A stretch of 6,286 nt of DNA from Eubacteriales bacterium. Its GTDB lineage: Bacteria; Bacillota; Clostridia; Oscillospirales; CAG-272. The notes beneath the pieces were generated by a model. It was not told the DNA's origin and did no database searches. It worked only from the letters and a program-made list of their open reading frames with translations. The stretch lies in contig JAQVWU010000186.1 of assembly GCA_028709565.1 (NCBI GenBank), positions 1-6,286 on the forward strand, in the 5' to 3' direction. Made by a program: the position numbers and the translations under genes. Positions 1-5,637 of the stretch are shown here, in pieces (the first letter of the stretch is position 1; each line of letters starts with the position of its first letter).

Positions 1-4
1 CGAC

Positions 5-46
5 AAAAACTGCACCGAAGGATTATACCCTTGGTGCAGTCTTTTT
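5..46. terminator. Bidirectional rho-independent terminator
   Basis: ACTGCACC (9-16) pairs with GGTGCAGT (33-40), with a G-U and an A-U pair continuing inward. It is flanked by five A's at 5-9 and five T's at 42-46, so a hairpin plus U-tract forms on either strand. On the minus strand it ends the lipoprotein gene whose stop lies at 65-67. On the plus strand it would end a gene lying left of the window. Confidence 0.88.
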
Positions 47-64
47 ATATTATGTGCGCAGAAA

Positions 65-934
65 CTATGCCGCACCGAGGACGGTATAGGGGATTGTGAA
101 GGTTTCGGGGTAGGTATAATACGGCCGGGTATGCATATTTACCGTTATACCCGTAGCGGTCGGCAGCAGCCAGTTGATGTTTTCCGCCGTATATGTTTCG
201 GGCTGATTGTTGTACCGGTTCGCGTAATCGTTCAGACTGTTTAAAAACGCCGCGTCGTCGACTCCGGCCGACGCGAGGACATCCGAAACGGTGAGGAGCC
301 GGTCGGCGTTATAATCATACAGAAATTCAACGCTTTCAGAATTGGCTTCTGTAGCCGCGGTTCCGGCATAAACAAAGAAAGTTATCGTGACAACGGCCAT
401 ACTGTCCGAGAGCGCGACATGGCTCTGACATACAAACAGGTTGTCATCGGTATAGTCGCCGCCCTGAATCTGCGAGATATAGCCGGCGTAGGGTTCGGTT
501 ATTGCTTTATCGATGGCGTCGTTGATTTCCCGCGCACCGTTATCGCCCACTAGGTGCAGCAGCCGTATTTCCGGGTCGCGCAGTCCTTCGAATTTGCGAT
601 CGGTGCGCTTTGCCGAGGCGCTGATATACATTTCGGCGAAATCAAGTGCGGCGATATCGTCGTTGATATACCAGTCAAGGTCGTCGGCATATATCTCCGA
701 TTGTGCTTCGCCGGCGGGGAGGGGTTCTTCCGGTACAGCCACGGCGGGCGGCGCGAGGTCTGCCGTTGTGACTGCGGCGGGCGGAGCGAGGTTTTCCGGT
801 GCGGCAGCGGTATCGGGGTCTTCCGTCTGGGCGGGCGGAGACGCAATTTCTTCGGGGTCCGCCGTGCCGCAGGCGAAAAGCAGACCGAGGATAAACAATA
901 AAATAAACGCCGTTCGTTTTTTGAATACAGGCAT
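65..934 (-). CDS. Lipoprotein with RsiV-like DUF3298 C-terminal domain
   Basis: A 289-residue exported protein. The N-terminus is a lipoprotein signal: basic residues KKR at 5-7, a hydrophobic stretch 9-21, and a lipobox-like LFAC with Cys22 as the predicted lipidation site (Phe at -2 is slightly unusual). Residues about 25-75 form a Pro/Ala/Thr/Glu-rich linker, probably spanning the cell wall. The rest resembles the DUF4163/DUF3298 domain found in RsiV-type anti-sigma factors and in stand-alone lipoproteins: a strand-rich core (165-190), a segment with EFLYDYNADRLLTVSDVL (about 203-220) matching the usual 'tyDl.tGk.ltlsDlf' block, and a C-terminal aromatic segment ending TFTIPYTVL. There is no transmembrane anti-sigma segment and no sigma gene next to it, so a signalling role is not supported; lysozyme or ligand binding is only a family-based possibility. 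The start at 934 has GGAGGG at 939-944, 4 nt upstream. It is transcribed alone or by read-through from the gene at 1091-1630. Confidence 0.82.
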   Translation of the reverse strand: MPVFKKRTAFILLFILGLLFACGTADPEEIASPPAQTEDPDTAAAPENLAPPAAVTTADLAPPAVAVPEEPLPAGEAQSEIYADDLDWYINDDIAALDFAEMYISASAKRTDRKFEGLRDPEIRLLHLVGDNGAREINDAIDKAITEPYAGYISQIQGGDYTDDNLFVCQSHVALSDSMAVVTITFFVYAGTAATEANSESVEFLYDYNADRLLTVSDVLASAGVDDAAFLNSLNDYANRYNNQPETYTAENINWLLPTATGITVNMHTRPYYTYPETFTIPYTVLGAA

Positions 935-1054
935 ATTACCCTCCGGGATTATTCGTCAAGTTTACGGTGGTCAATCCATAAATCCACTTTAATACTTTTT
1001 TTGATAAACGGCAAACGGTTTTGATTAAAATTTAACAATAGTTTACAGGGCGTT

Positions 1055-1086
1055 AAAAACCGGACCTTCGGTCAAAAGTCCGGTTT
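1055..1086 (-). terminator. Rho-independent terminator of the GyrI-like gene
   Basis: A nine-pair stem, AAACCGGAC (1057-1065) with GTCCGGTTT (1078-1086), encloses a 12-nt loop. On the minus strand it is followed by a T-run (complement of A 1055-1059). It begins 4 nt past the stop codon at 1091-1093. Confidence 0.85.
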
Positions 1087-1090
1087 ATCT

Positions 1091-1630
1091 TTATTCTATG
1101 TAAAATGCGTAGTCGAGAATTACATTTCCGTCGCCGTCCGCTTCGGTAAAGCGGGGACAGGCGTAGCGTTCAAAGAAGCGGTATTCCTCGCCGCCGCCGA
1201 AATCGCGCCGGATGACAAAGCCGTTTGCCTCCGCTTCATGTACGCAGGCGTCGTGCATGCCGTATAAACCGTCCGATTCCTTACCGTGTATCCAGCACAC
1301 GCCCATCTCTCCCGCCGGGCAGTCCAGAGATTCGAAGCCTTCCGGAACGGGGGTGTCCGCGGCGGCGAACAGACCGATCCAGTATTCGAAGGGCAGGGCG
1401 GGTCCGCAGCGCATGAACCCCAGATAGGCACCGTTGTCCTCATAGGTCTCGCCCAGCTTTTCAAGCCCGCCGGCGATGGCCGTCTCGAGGGCGCCGAAGC
1501 GGTCATGCTCGAACCAGTCGCGCCACCGGTCGCCGAAGCTGCCGCCGGCGCGGTCACTCTCCCCGTATTTAATGCCTATAAAACGATGCGCGGGCATATT
1601 CTGTCTGTAACACCTGACAATTTCCGGCAT
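1091..1630 (-). CDS. GyrI-like small-molecule-binding domain protein
   Basis: A 179-residue protein made of a single GyrI-like/AraC effector-binding domain (the SOUL/BmrR-C fold), with no helix-turn-helix in front. Visible family blocks are HRFIGIKYG (15-23), the GSFGDRWRDWF segment (30-40), YLGFMRCGPALPFEYWIGLF (69-88), the TPVPEGFESLDCPAGEMGVCWIHGKE region (93-118), and the ending FFERYACPRFTEADGDGNVILDY. These match stand-alone clostridial members usually named 'AraC family transcriptional regulator' or 'GyrI-like domain protein'. Such proteins bind or in some cases hydrolyse small hydrophobic ligands; the ligand here is unknown. The protein is probably cytoplasmic, having no signal peptide or TM segment. 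The start is set by GGAGG at 1638-1642, 7 nt from the ATG. The gene has its own consensus promoter (1688-1716) and terminator (1055-1086), so it appears monocistronic. Without a DNA-binding domain it should not be called a transcription factor. Confidence 0.88.
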   Translation of the reverse strand: MPEIVRCYRQNMPAHRFIGIKYGESDRAGGSFGDRWRDWFEHDRFGALETAIAGGLEKLGETYEDNGAYLGFMRCGPALPFEYWIGLFAAADTPVPEGFESLDCPAGEMGVCWIHGKESDGLYGMHDACVHEAEANGFVIRRDFGGGEEYRFFERYACPRFTEADGDGNVILDYAFYIE

Positions 1631-1687
1631 GATAATTCCTCCGTATTTTTTATATTGTTCGTCATTAATGTGAAACCGGCGTTCACC

Positions 1688-1716
1688 ATTATAGAGGAAA
1701 ATTCATCGTCTGTCAA
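1688..1716 (-). promoter_or_regulatory. Consensus SigA promoter of the GyrI-like gene
   Basis: On the minus strand, TTGACA (1711-1716), a 17-nt spacer, then TATAAT (1688-1693): a perfect match to both hexamers with ideal spacing. The expected leader is about 50 nt before the ATG at 1630. The spacing is not the 19 bp typical of MerR/BmrR-controlled promoters. Confidence 0.85.
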
Positions 1717-1735
1717 GTGTGAATTCATATAAAGT

Positions 1736-1764
1736 TCGGCAGAATTATTTATATATTATGCCGA
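1736..1764 (-). terminator. Possible weak terminator of the TM-less DUF4097 gene
   Basis: TCGGCA (1736-1741) pairs with TGCCGA (1759-1764). After one mismatch, three more A-T pairs follow around a 9-nt AT-rich loop. On the minus strand the tail is ACTTTATAT, a poor U-tract. It lies 10 nt past the stop at 1774-1776 and upstream of the next gene's promoter, so its position fits, but its strength is doubtful. Confidence 0.35.
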
Positions 1765-1773
1765 TTATGTCGC

Positions 1774-2634
1774 TTATCGGTCCCCGCAGAACTCTATATC
1801 GATGGCGCCGTTTGAAGTGGTGGCCGTTATCTGTCTGTCCCCGCCGGTGATATGCCCGGGCAGGTTGTTTCTGCCGTTGGAGGCAGCCGACCTGATGGTA
1901 TAGTCGGACATTTTGCCCCCGACGGAGCCCTTGATTGAGCCGTTTGATGTGGTCAGCGTCAGTTCCGTTTCGAATTCAATGTCGTCAAAGGCAATCTTAC
2001 CGTTTGAGGTGCGGGCGTCAATGCCTCTCCCGGCGTTTACCGACGACAGTTTGACGGCTCCGTTTGAGGTGACAGCCCTGAGGGATGCGCAGCGAACCCG
2101 GCTGAGGTCGACCTTGCCGTTTGAGGTGCGGGCGACAATATCGTCCTCCGCGCGCAGGGCGCTGAGTATAACCCCGCTGTTTGATGTCTCGGCGACCAGG
2201 CGTTTGACATTTAGTCCGCCGCATTTAACTGCTCCGTTGGAGGTGCGCATGCCCATCTCCGATACCGTAACATCCTCCGCGGCGATTGCGGCGTTGGCGG
2301 TTACGGCCGATATATCCCCCGTGAAATTGCAGGGAAGGGAAAGGATGAGCTTCTTTCTCTGGATCAAATCGAAAATGTTGTCATACCATTTGGCGGGACC
2401 CTGCTTTTCGACGCGCAGCACGCCGTCGGTCAGGGTAATCACGTAATAGATTTTCTCGCTCTCGTAATAGGTTACGCGCAGCCTGCTGCCCCCGGCCGGG
2501 ACGATTTCTATACCGGTGTCCCGGTCGCTGATCTCAACGGCGCCCAGTTGCTGTGCCGAGAGGTCGGCTTCGTAGAATTTTTCGGTGAATATATTCTCCG
2601 GTCCGCGGTCGTTGATATTAATACCCCCTGTCAT
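1774..2634 (-). CDS. DUF4097 beta-repeat protein lacking a membrane anchor
   Basis: A 286-residue protein. Residues 20-110 form a strand-rich N-terminal part. From residue 112, nine rungs of 19-22 residues each begin with a T-S-N-G-like motif (112, 131, 150, 170, 189, 209, 229, 251, 273), the hallmark of DUF4097 'putative adhesin' beta-solenoid domains. It aligns along its whole length, roughly half identical by eye, with the anchored DUF4097 protein at 3754-4680, down to shared exceptions such as TSNS in rung 3 and NNLP in rung 8. Its first residues MTGG...FTEKFYEA align with MTGF...YTEKTYEA of the paralog, which begin right after that protein's TM helix, so this copy has no visible signal or anchor. 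The minus-strand frame meets a TGA at 2671-2673 with no other usual start codon before 2634. No good Shine-Dalgarno precedes the ATG. It could be a cytoplasmic or non-classically handled paralog, or a 5'-truncated duplicate with a recruited promoter. Confidence 0.88.
   Translation of the reverse strand: MTGGININDRGPENIFTEKFYEADLSAQQLGAVEISDRDTGIEIVPAGGSRLRVTYYESEKIYYVITLTDGVLRVEKQGPAKWYDNIFDLIQRKKLILSLPCNFTGDISAVTANAAIAAEDVTVSEMGMRTSNGAVKCGGLNVKRLVAETSNSGVILSALRAEDDIVARTSNGKVDLSRVRCASLRAVTSNGAVKLSSVNAGRGIDARTSNGKIAFDDIEFETELTLTTSNGSIKGSVGGKMSDYTIRSAASNGRNNLPGHITGGDRQITATTSNGAIDIEFCGDR
1777..2301 (-). repeat. Nine T-S-N-G rungs in the TM-less DUF4097 protein
   Basis: Protein-level tandem repeats with a period of 19-22 residues (57-66 bp). 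At DNA level they show as recurring CCGTTTGAGGTG-like 12-mers on the plus strand (for example 2001-2012 and 2121-2132). The period series 19, 19, 20, 19, 20, 20, 22, 22 is almost the same as in the paralog, so the array was inherited whole and not expanded independently. Confidence 0.85.
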
Positions 2635-2672
2635 AAAAATCGGGTCACATGTTAAATACTTTCTGTAATATC

Positions 2673-2700
2673 ATAATACCATATATATGCAAAATGTCAA
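2673..2700 (-). promoter_or_regulatory. Extended -10 promoter of the TM-less DUF4097 gene
   Basis: On the minus strand, TTGACA (2695-2700), a 16-nt spacer ending in TGG, then TATTAT (2673-2678). The TGn just before the -10 makes it an extended -10 promoter. The predicted start near 2666 gives a leader of about 32 nt. That leader has no GGAGG-type site, only a distant AGAAAG. Confidence 0.7.
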
Positions 2701-2849
2701 TAGAATTATAAGACTCGGCGGAAATTTTTGCGTTTATCAGTTTCAACTATGGCAACATAATCATAAAACATTCGACATATATATTTAGAATTGATGCAAT
2801 GATTATAGAAATACCGGATAAAATAATTTAAACTTTGTTAAAAAAGACG

Positions 2850-2878
2850 TTGATTTTTATATGCAATAGTGTTATGAT
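2850..2878 (+). promoter_or_regulatory. Extended -10 promoter of the PA-domain gene
   Basis: TTGATT (2850-2855), a 17-nt spacer, then TATGAT (2873-2878), preceded by TGT (2870-2872) as an extended -10. The predicted start is near 2885, giving a leader of about 43 nt. The rest of the 293-bp intergenic region (2635-2927) is AT-rich and shows no further gene; it holds this promoter and the divergent one at 2673-2700. Confidence 0.75.
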
Positions 2879-2913
2879 ATGTATGAATGAATACCAAATC
2901 ATTTATACATATC
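2876..2913. promoter_or_regulatory. Long palindrome over -10, leader and RBS edge
   Basis: The left arm, GATATGTAT (2876-2884) then G then AATGA (2886-2890), mirrors TCATT (2899-2903), T, ATACATATC (2905-2913) around an 8-nt centre. That is 14 Watson-Crick pairs plus one G-U position. The left arm overlaps the last three bases of the -10 box, and the right arm ends directly against AAAGGAGG. Because transcription should start near 2885, most of the left arm is not transcribed, so a DNA operator for a dimeric repressor is the better reading. If an upstream promoter also reads through, the RNA hairpin would sit beside the RBS. Confidence 0.65.
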
Positions 2914-2921
2914 AAAGGAGG
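2914..2921 (+). promoter_or_regulatory. RBS that sets the start of the PA-domain gene
   Basis: AAAGGAGG lies 6 nt before the ATG at 2928, which opens a clear signal peptide. The frame is open further upstream to a TTG at 2835, but that start lies before the predicted promoter and would add 31 residues ahead of the signal peptide. Confidence 0.9.
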
Positions 2922-2927
2922 ATACCC

Positions 2928-3692
2928 ATGAAAAAATTATCCGCAATTATCTCCGCATTACTCCTTATAACCGTCCTGCTGGCATTGCCGGTCTCGGCGG
3001 CGACCATGACCCCCAGCGGCGATACATACCTAAGCTCGGACCCCGATGTCCCCTATAACCCAAACGATACGATGGTCTGGTTTGAGGACGGCACCGCCTG
3101 CTATCAGTGGTTCAGTTCCGACCCCGACGAAATCGAAATCACCGAAAACAGCCTGACACATCTTTCCGGCCAATGGTATGATTTTGTGTTCTGCGATATC
3201 GGCAGCACACCCGAAATGTTTCCCGCCGAGGTCAGCGGTATACTCGCCCTCATCAAACGCGGCGAGTCCACCTTCACCGTGAAGACCGAGAACGCCAAGA
3301 ACGCCGGCGCCATCGGAGCGATAGTGTGCAACAACTATCCCGACGGCGAGGTACACGACGACGGCGTTATCAGCACCTACAACGACGTCCAGATGACAAT
3401 CGAATACCCCACCATCCCCTGCGGCTCCATAAGCTCGGATATCGGCGCCAAGCTGATTGAACAGGGCAAGGGCAAGGTATTCATAGGCACACAGGCCCAG
3501 TACGACGGCTATTTCGCGGAGATTAAGGCAGCCGAGGAAGCGGCGGCGGCCGAACTGGCAGCGGCCGAAGCGGCAATAGCGGAAGCAACTGCGGCAGCTG
3601 CGGCCCCCCAGACAGCCGATGTATCGGCAATAATGCTCATCCCCGCCATACTCTCCCTCGCCGGCGTCTTTATCGCGGGCAAAAAGAGATAA
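2928..3692 (+). CDS. Exported PA-domain protein with sortase-like C-terminal tail
   Basis: A 254-residue surface protein. Residues 1-24 are a Sec signal peptide (KK, long hydrophobic core, likely cleavage after VSA or VSAA). Residues about 86-188 resemble a protease-associated (PA) domain: GILALIKRGESTFTVKTENA (104-122), then NAGAIGAIVCNN (125-136) and the IPCGSISSDIGAKLI segment, matching the usual 'gkialv.RG.c.F..K..nA..aGA.a.ivyNn' and 'ip...is...G..L' pattern. PA domains are non-catalytic and usually bind substrate or protein partners; no protease domain is attached here. Residues 196-226 are Ala/Glu-rich and probably helical, forming a stalk. The C-terminus has PQTAD (227-231), a hydrophobic segment (about 233-250) and GKKR, laid out like a cell-wall sorting signal of the PQTxD type common in Ruminococcaceae surface proteins. 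No sortase is in the window. The gene is monocistronic, with its own promoter, palindromic candidate operator and terminator. Confidence 0.87.
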   Translation: MKKLSAIISALLLITVLLALPVSAATMTPSGDTYLSSDPDVPYNPNDTMVWFEDGTACYQWFSSDPDEIEITENSLTHLSGQWYDFVFCDIGSTPEMFPAEVSGILALIKRGESTFTVKTENAKNAGAIGAIVCNNYPDGEVHDDGVISTYNDVQMTIEYPTIPCGSISSDIGAKLIEQGKGKVFIGTQAQYDGYFAEIKAAEEAAAAELAAAEAAIAEATAAAAAPQTADVSAIMLIPAILSLAGVFIAGKKR

Positions 3693-3704
3693 GACCGGAT
3701 TTAT

Positions 3705-3737
3705 AAAAAATGCACCCTGTCGCGGGGTGCGTTTTTT
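3705..3737. terminator. Bidirectional terminator between convergent genes
   Basis: GCACCC (3712-3717) pairs with GGGTGC (3725-3730). A wobble pair and six A-T pairs (A 3705-3710 with T 3732-3737) extend the stem and supply a U-tract on both strands. It starts 12 nt after the PA-gene stop and lies 16 nt beyond the stop of the minus-strand operon at 3754, serving both. Confidence 0.92.
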
Positions 3738-3753
3738 ATGGGGTTTGCCGTTG

Positions 3754-4680
3754 TCAGTCACCTGTGAATTCTATGTCAATGGCGCCGTTTGAGGTGGAGG
3801 CGGTCAGTTTTTTGCCGCCGCTGCCGAAATCTTCGGGCAAATTATTTGAGGCGTTTGAAGTTTTTGTCCTGATGGTGAAGTCGGACATGCGTCCGTCGAC
3901 CCGGCCCCTGATGCTGCCGTTTGAGTTAGTCATGGACAGTTCCGATGTAATTTTTATATCGTCAAATTCAATTTTGCCGTTTGAGGTGCGGATGTTTATG
4001 TCCCGGGCGGATACCGCGTGTATGATTATACTGCCGTTTGAGCTTTCCGCCCGGATATCGTCGCCCCCGACATCGTCCAGCTCGATTTTACCGTTGGAGG
4101 TGCGGCAGACTATCTCCTCCGCCTCGCTGCGCCGCAGGTCGATACCGCTGTTTGAGGTGTCGGCATCGATCAGACCGGCTTTCACATTGCCGGCTTTTAT
4201 ACGGCCGTTTGAGCTGCGCAGCCGCAGTTGACTCAGGTCAATATCGCTGACATCAATGGCGGCGTTTGAGGTCTTGACCGATATGTCGCCCCCGAAACCC
4301 GCCGGTATTGACAGCACAAGCGATCTCTTTTGAGTGTCGAATCTGAAAAAGTTTTGATACCATTTAGCCGAATTCTGCTTCCTGCAGCGCAGAACATCAC
4401 CGTTCAGATAGATGTCGTAATAATCGTCTTCGCTTTCGTGGTAATTTATCCGCAGTTTTCTGCCCGTGGACCGGATAATCTCAACGACGGTGTTGCTGTC
4501 TTCGATTTCAATGGTTTGTATGCGCCCGGGCGACGGCGCTTCGTAGGTTTTTTCGGTGTAAGTACCCGCGTTGCCCGGGGCGTTCATGTCAAAGCCCGTC
4601 ATGGCGAAGCCCACAACCAGCAGCGATATCCCGGCAATCAAAATCAGCGCGCCGACGATATAGATTATATTGGATTTCAT
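3754..4680 (-). CDS. Membrane-anchored DUF4097 beta-repeat protein
   Basis: A 308-residue protein. Residues 5-26 form one hydrophobic helix (IIYIVGALILIAGISLLVVGFA), a signal anchor that should place the rest outside the cell. Residues 40-130 are strand-rich with a conserved YHESEDDYY patch. Residues 137-308 are nine rungs starting with T-S-N-G-like motifs (137, 156, 175, 194, 213, 232, 252, 274, 296), diagnostic of DUF4097, a family that includes LiaG- and YvlB-type envelope proteins. It is the last gene of the PadR-HAAS-DUF4097 operon, 20 nt after the HAAS stop. The ATG at 4680 is chosen because it has AGGGG at 4687-4691 and opens the TM helix. A longer frame back to 4821 would overlap the HAAS gene by over 100 bp and adds an Arg/His-rich stretch with no family match. 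The likely role is the extracellular part of an envelope-state sensing module, by operon context. Confidence 0.92.
   Translation of the reverse strand: MKSNIIYIVGALILIAGISLLVVGFAMTGFDMNAPGNAGTYTEKTYEAPSPGRIQTIEIEDSNTVVEIIRSTGRKLRINYHESEDDYYDIYLNGDVLRCRKQNSAKWYQNFFRFDTQKRSLVLSIPAGFGGDISVKTSNAAIDVSDIDLSQLRLRSSNGRIKAGNVKAGLIDADTSNSGIDLRRSEAEEIVCRTSNGKIELDDVGGDDIRAESSNGSIIIHAVSARDINIRTSNGKIEFDDIKITSELSMTNSNGSIRGRVDGRMSDFTIRTKTSNASNNLPEDFGSGGKKLTASTSNGAIDIEFTGD
3757..4272 (-). repeat. Nine T-S-N-G rungs in the anchored DUF4097 protein
   Basis: Protein tandem repeats with spacings of 19, 19, 19, 19, 19, 20, 22 and 22 residues. On the plus strand they appear as recurring GCCGTTTGAG-type words (for example 3783-3792 and 4031-4040). 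The same nine-rung order occurs in the gene at 1774-2634. Confidence 0.85.
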
Positions 4681-4700
4681 CCCGTTCCCCTCTCTCGATA

Positions 4701-5303
4701 TCAAATGTTTTTTACGAACAGCGATTTGATTTTGCGTATGACCCGCCCGGTGAAGCCGATGAGCGCCCGCGTTATGAGATAAACCGGCTTTATCATGAAT
4801 ATCGTCAGCGCGCCGCAGCACAGCGCCAGACCCAGGGTCATGAGCGCCGCCGCGACCGACATATCAATAAGGGCCGCCAAAGCCGCCGCGATGCCGCCGA
4901 CCGCTGCTGCGGCGAGGGAGAGGACGATGGCATACAGCGATATAATCAGCGCCCAGACGGTTATATAGACCGCCGCGATGACCGAGAAAAGCATCATAAC
5001 CAGCGGAAACCACAGCGGAAAGCCCAGGATGACCAGGACCAGCCACAGGGTTTTATTGGACGCGCCGCTGCGGCTGCCGCTCGCCCGCGCCTTCATGAGC
5101 GCGGGGATGGACATATCATACATGATTGTTTCGGTGATTGCGCCGGGATCACCCAGGGCTGCCACCGCGTCCGCCTCGGTCATGCCGTCCTCCATGCGGT
5201 CATCGATAATCTCGCTGTAATAGGCCAGCGACCTTTCGATTTCCTGTTCGGGCAGCGGCGCGAGCTTTTCCCGCAGCGCGCCGAGAAACGCCTGTTTATT
5301 CAT
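4701..5303 (-). CDS. DUF1700/HAAS-domain integral membrane protein
   Basis: A 200-residue protein. Residues 1-65 are the HAAS (DUF1700) helical domain: MNKQAFLGALREKL, then the characteristic YYSEIIDDRMEDGMTEADAV segment (28-47) and LGDP (50-53). A short Gly/Ser/Arg linker (71-84) leads to a hydrophobic region with three to four TM helices (about 85-145 and 148-170) and a basic C-terminal tail (RVIRKIKSLFVK). The N-terminal helical domain is expected in the cytoplasm. Family members are typically co-transcribed with a PadR regulator, and the pair is thought to act as a membrane-linked signalling or regulatory module; the exact mechanism is not shown by this sequence. Its ATG overlaps the PadR stop (ATGA, 5300-5303), implying translational coupling. 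It also has its own GGAGGG at 5310-5315 inside the PadR gene. The DUF4097 gene follows after 20 nt. Confidence 0.93.
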   Translation of the reverse strand: MNKQAFLGALREKLAPLPEQEIERSLAYYSEIIDDRMEDGMTEADAVAALGDPGAITETIMYDMSIPALMKARASGSRSGASNKTLWLVLVILGFPLWFPLVMMLFSVIAAVYITVWALIISLYAIVLSLAAAAVGGIAAALAALIDMSVAAALMTLGLALCCGALTIFMIKPVYLITRALIGFTGRVIRKIKSLFVKNI

Positions 5304-5623
5304 TGCGAACCCTCCTCAATCCGGCTTATAATAAAGTTATACACCGCCGTAACCTCTTTCCATTCCTCAAGAAAGGACTCCAGCCTGAGTCTGCCGGCGC
5401 CGGTGATGCTGTAATATTTGCGCAGCCTGCCGTTGTGCTCCACCGAATACACCCTTAACATTCCGCCGCTCTCCAGACGCTTCAATATCGGATACAGGGT
5501 GGATTCCGAAATTTCGATACCGGGCTCAATGTCCTTGATAAGCCGGTATCCGTATGAGTCCTCCTTTGTGAGAACGGCGAGCACGCAGGCTTCAAGGAAT
5601 CCCCGCTTTAACTGTATATCCAA
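5300..5623 (-). CDS. PadR-family transcriptional regulator (TTG start)
   Basis: A 107-residue winged-helix regulator of usual length for the short PadR class. Matching blocks are LKRGFLEACVLAVLTKEDSYGYRLIKDI (5-32), the recognition region ISESTLYPILKRLESGGML (38-56), the wing with NGRLRKYYSITGAGRLRL (64-81) and a C-terminal dimerisation helix (about 82-104). It is the first gene of the operon with the HAAS and DUF4097 membrane genes. PadR proteins of this type usually repress their own promoter and release on a signal or ligand. Here a dyad lies in the spacer of the promoter at 5647-5675, which fits autorepression. The start codon is TTG (5621-5623), fixed by AAGGAGGTG at 5629-5637; the first in-frame ATG lies deep inside the conserved domain (residue 55), so an ATG start is excluded. 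Confidence 0.94.
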   Translation of the reverse strand: MDIQLKRGFLEACVLAVLTKEDSYGYRLIKDIEPGIEISESTLYPILKRLESGGMLRVYSVEHNGRLRKYYSITGAGRLRLESFLEEWKEVTAVYNFIISRIEEGSQ

Positions 5624-5628
5624 GGGAA

Positions 5629-5637
5629 CACCTCCTT
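5629..5637 (-). promoter_or_regulatory. Strong RBS fixing the TTG start of the PadR gene
   Basis: On the minus strand AAGGAGGTG, a full anti-SD match, lies 5 nt before the TTG at 5623. The transcript should start near 5640, so the leader is only about 17 nt and almost entirely RBS. Confidence 0.9.

Noticed and set aside
513..992. Plus-strand open frame antisense to the lipoprotein gene (similar cases at 1286-1732, 1913-2446 and 3710-4231).
   Set aside because: Low-complexity Ser/Arg/Pro-rich translations with no RBS, opposite well-supported genes: shadow frames.
945..1050. Possible promoter for the lipoprotein gene (TTGACC at 969-974 on the minus strand with TAATCC 17 nt downstream).
   Set aside because: The -10 match is weak and overlaps the RBS region. 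No convincing promoter is visible, so the gene's transcription origin stays open.
1800..2301. Regular CCGTTTGAGGTG-like words every 57-66 bp that resemble a short-repeat CRISPR array (also 3780-4270).
   Set aside because: The words are the reverse complement of codons for T-S-N-G and stay in frame with an open reading frame. The repeats are only about 12 bp and imperfect, and the 'spacers' encode conserved beta-strands.
2635..2700. Search for a decayed TM-helix coding remnant upstream of the TM-less DUF4097 gene.
   Set aside because: None of the three minus-strand frames gives a peptide resembling the paralog's anchor, and stops occur quickly, so a simple frameshift does not explain the missing segment.
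2799..2831. Tiny plus-strand ATG frame of about 10 codons in the divergent intergenic region.
   Set aside because: No RBS, and it lies upstream of the only supported plus-strand promoter.
2835..2927. Upstream extension of the PA-domain protein from a TTG at 2835.
   Set aside because: It starts before the predicted promoter, lacks an RBS and would bury the signal peptide. AAAGGAGG fixes the start at 2928.
3030..3761. Minus-strand 243-residue open frame opposite the PA-domain gene.
   Set aside because: The Gly/Arg/Cys-rich translation lacks any family pattern and runs across a terminator hairpin. The plus-strand gene has promoter, RBS, signal peptide and domain support.
3754..4821. Longer 355-residue form of the anchored DUF4097 protein starting at 4821.
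   Set aside because: It would overlap the HAAS gene by more than 100 bp. The extra N-terminus is Arg/His-rich with no family match, while the ATG at 4680 has an RBS and opens a TM helix.
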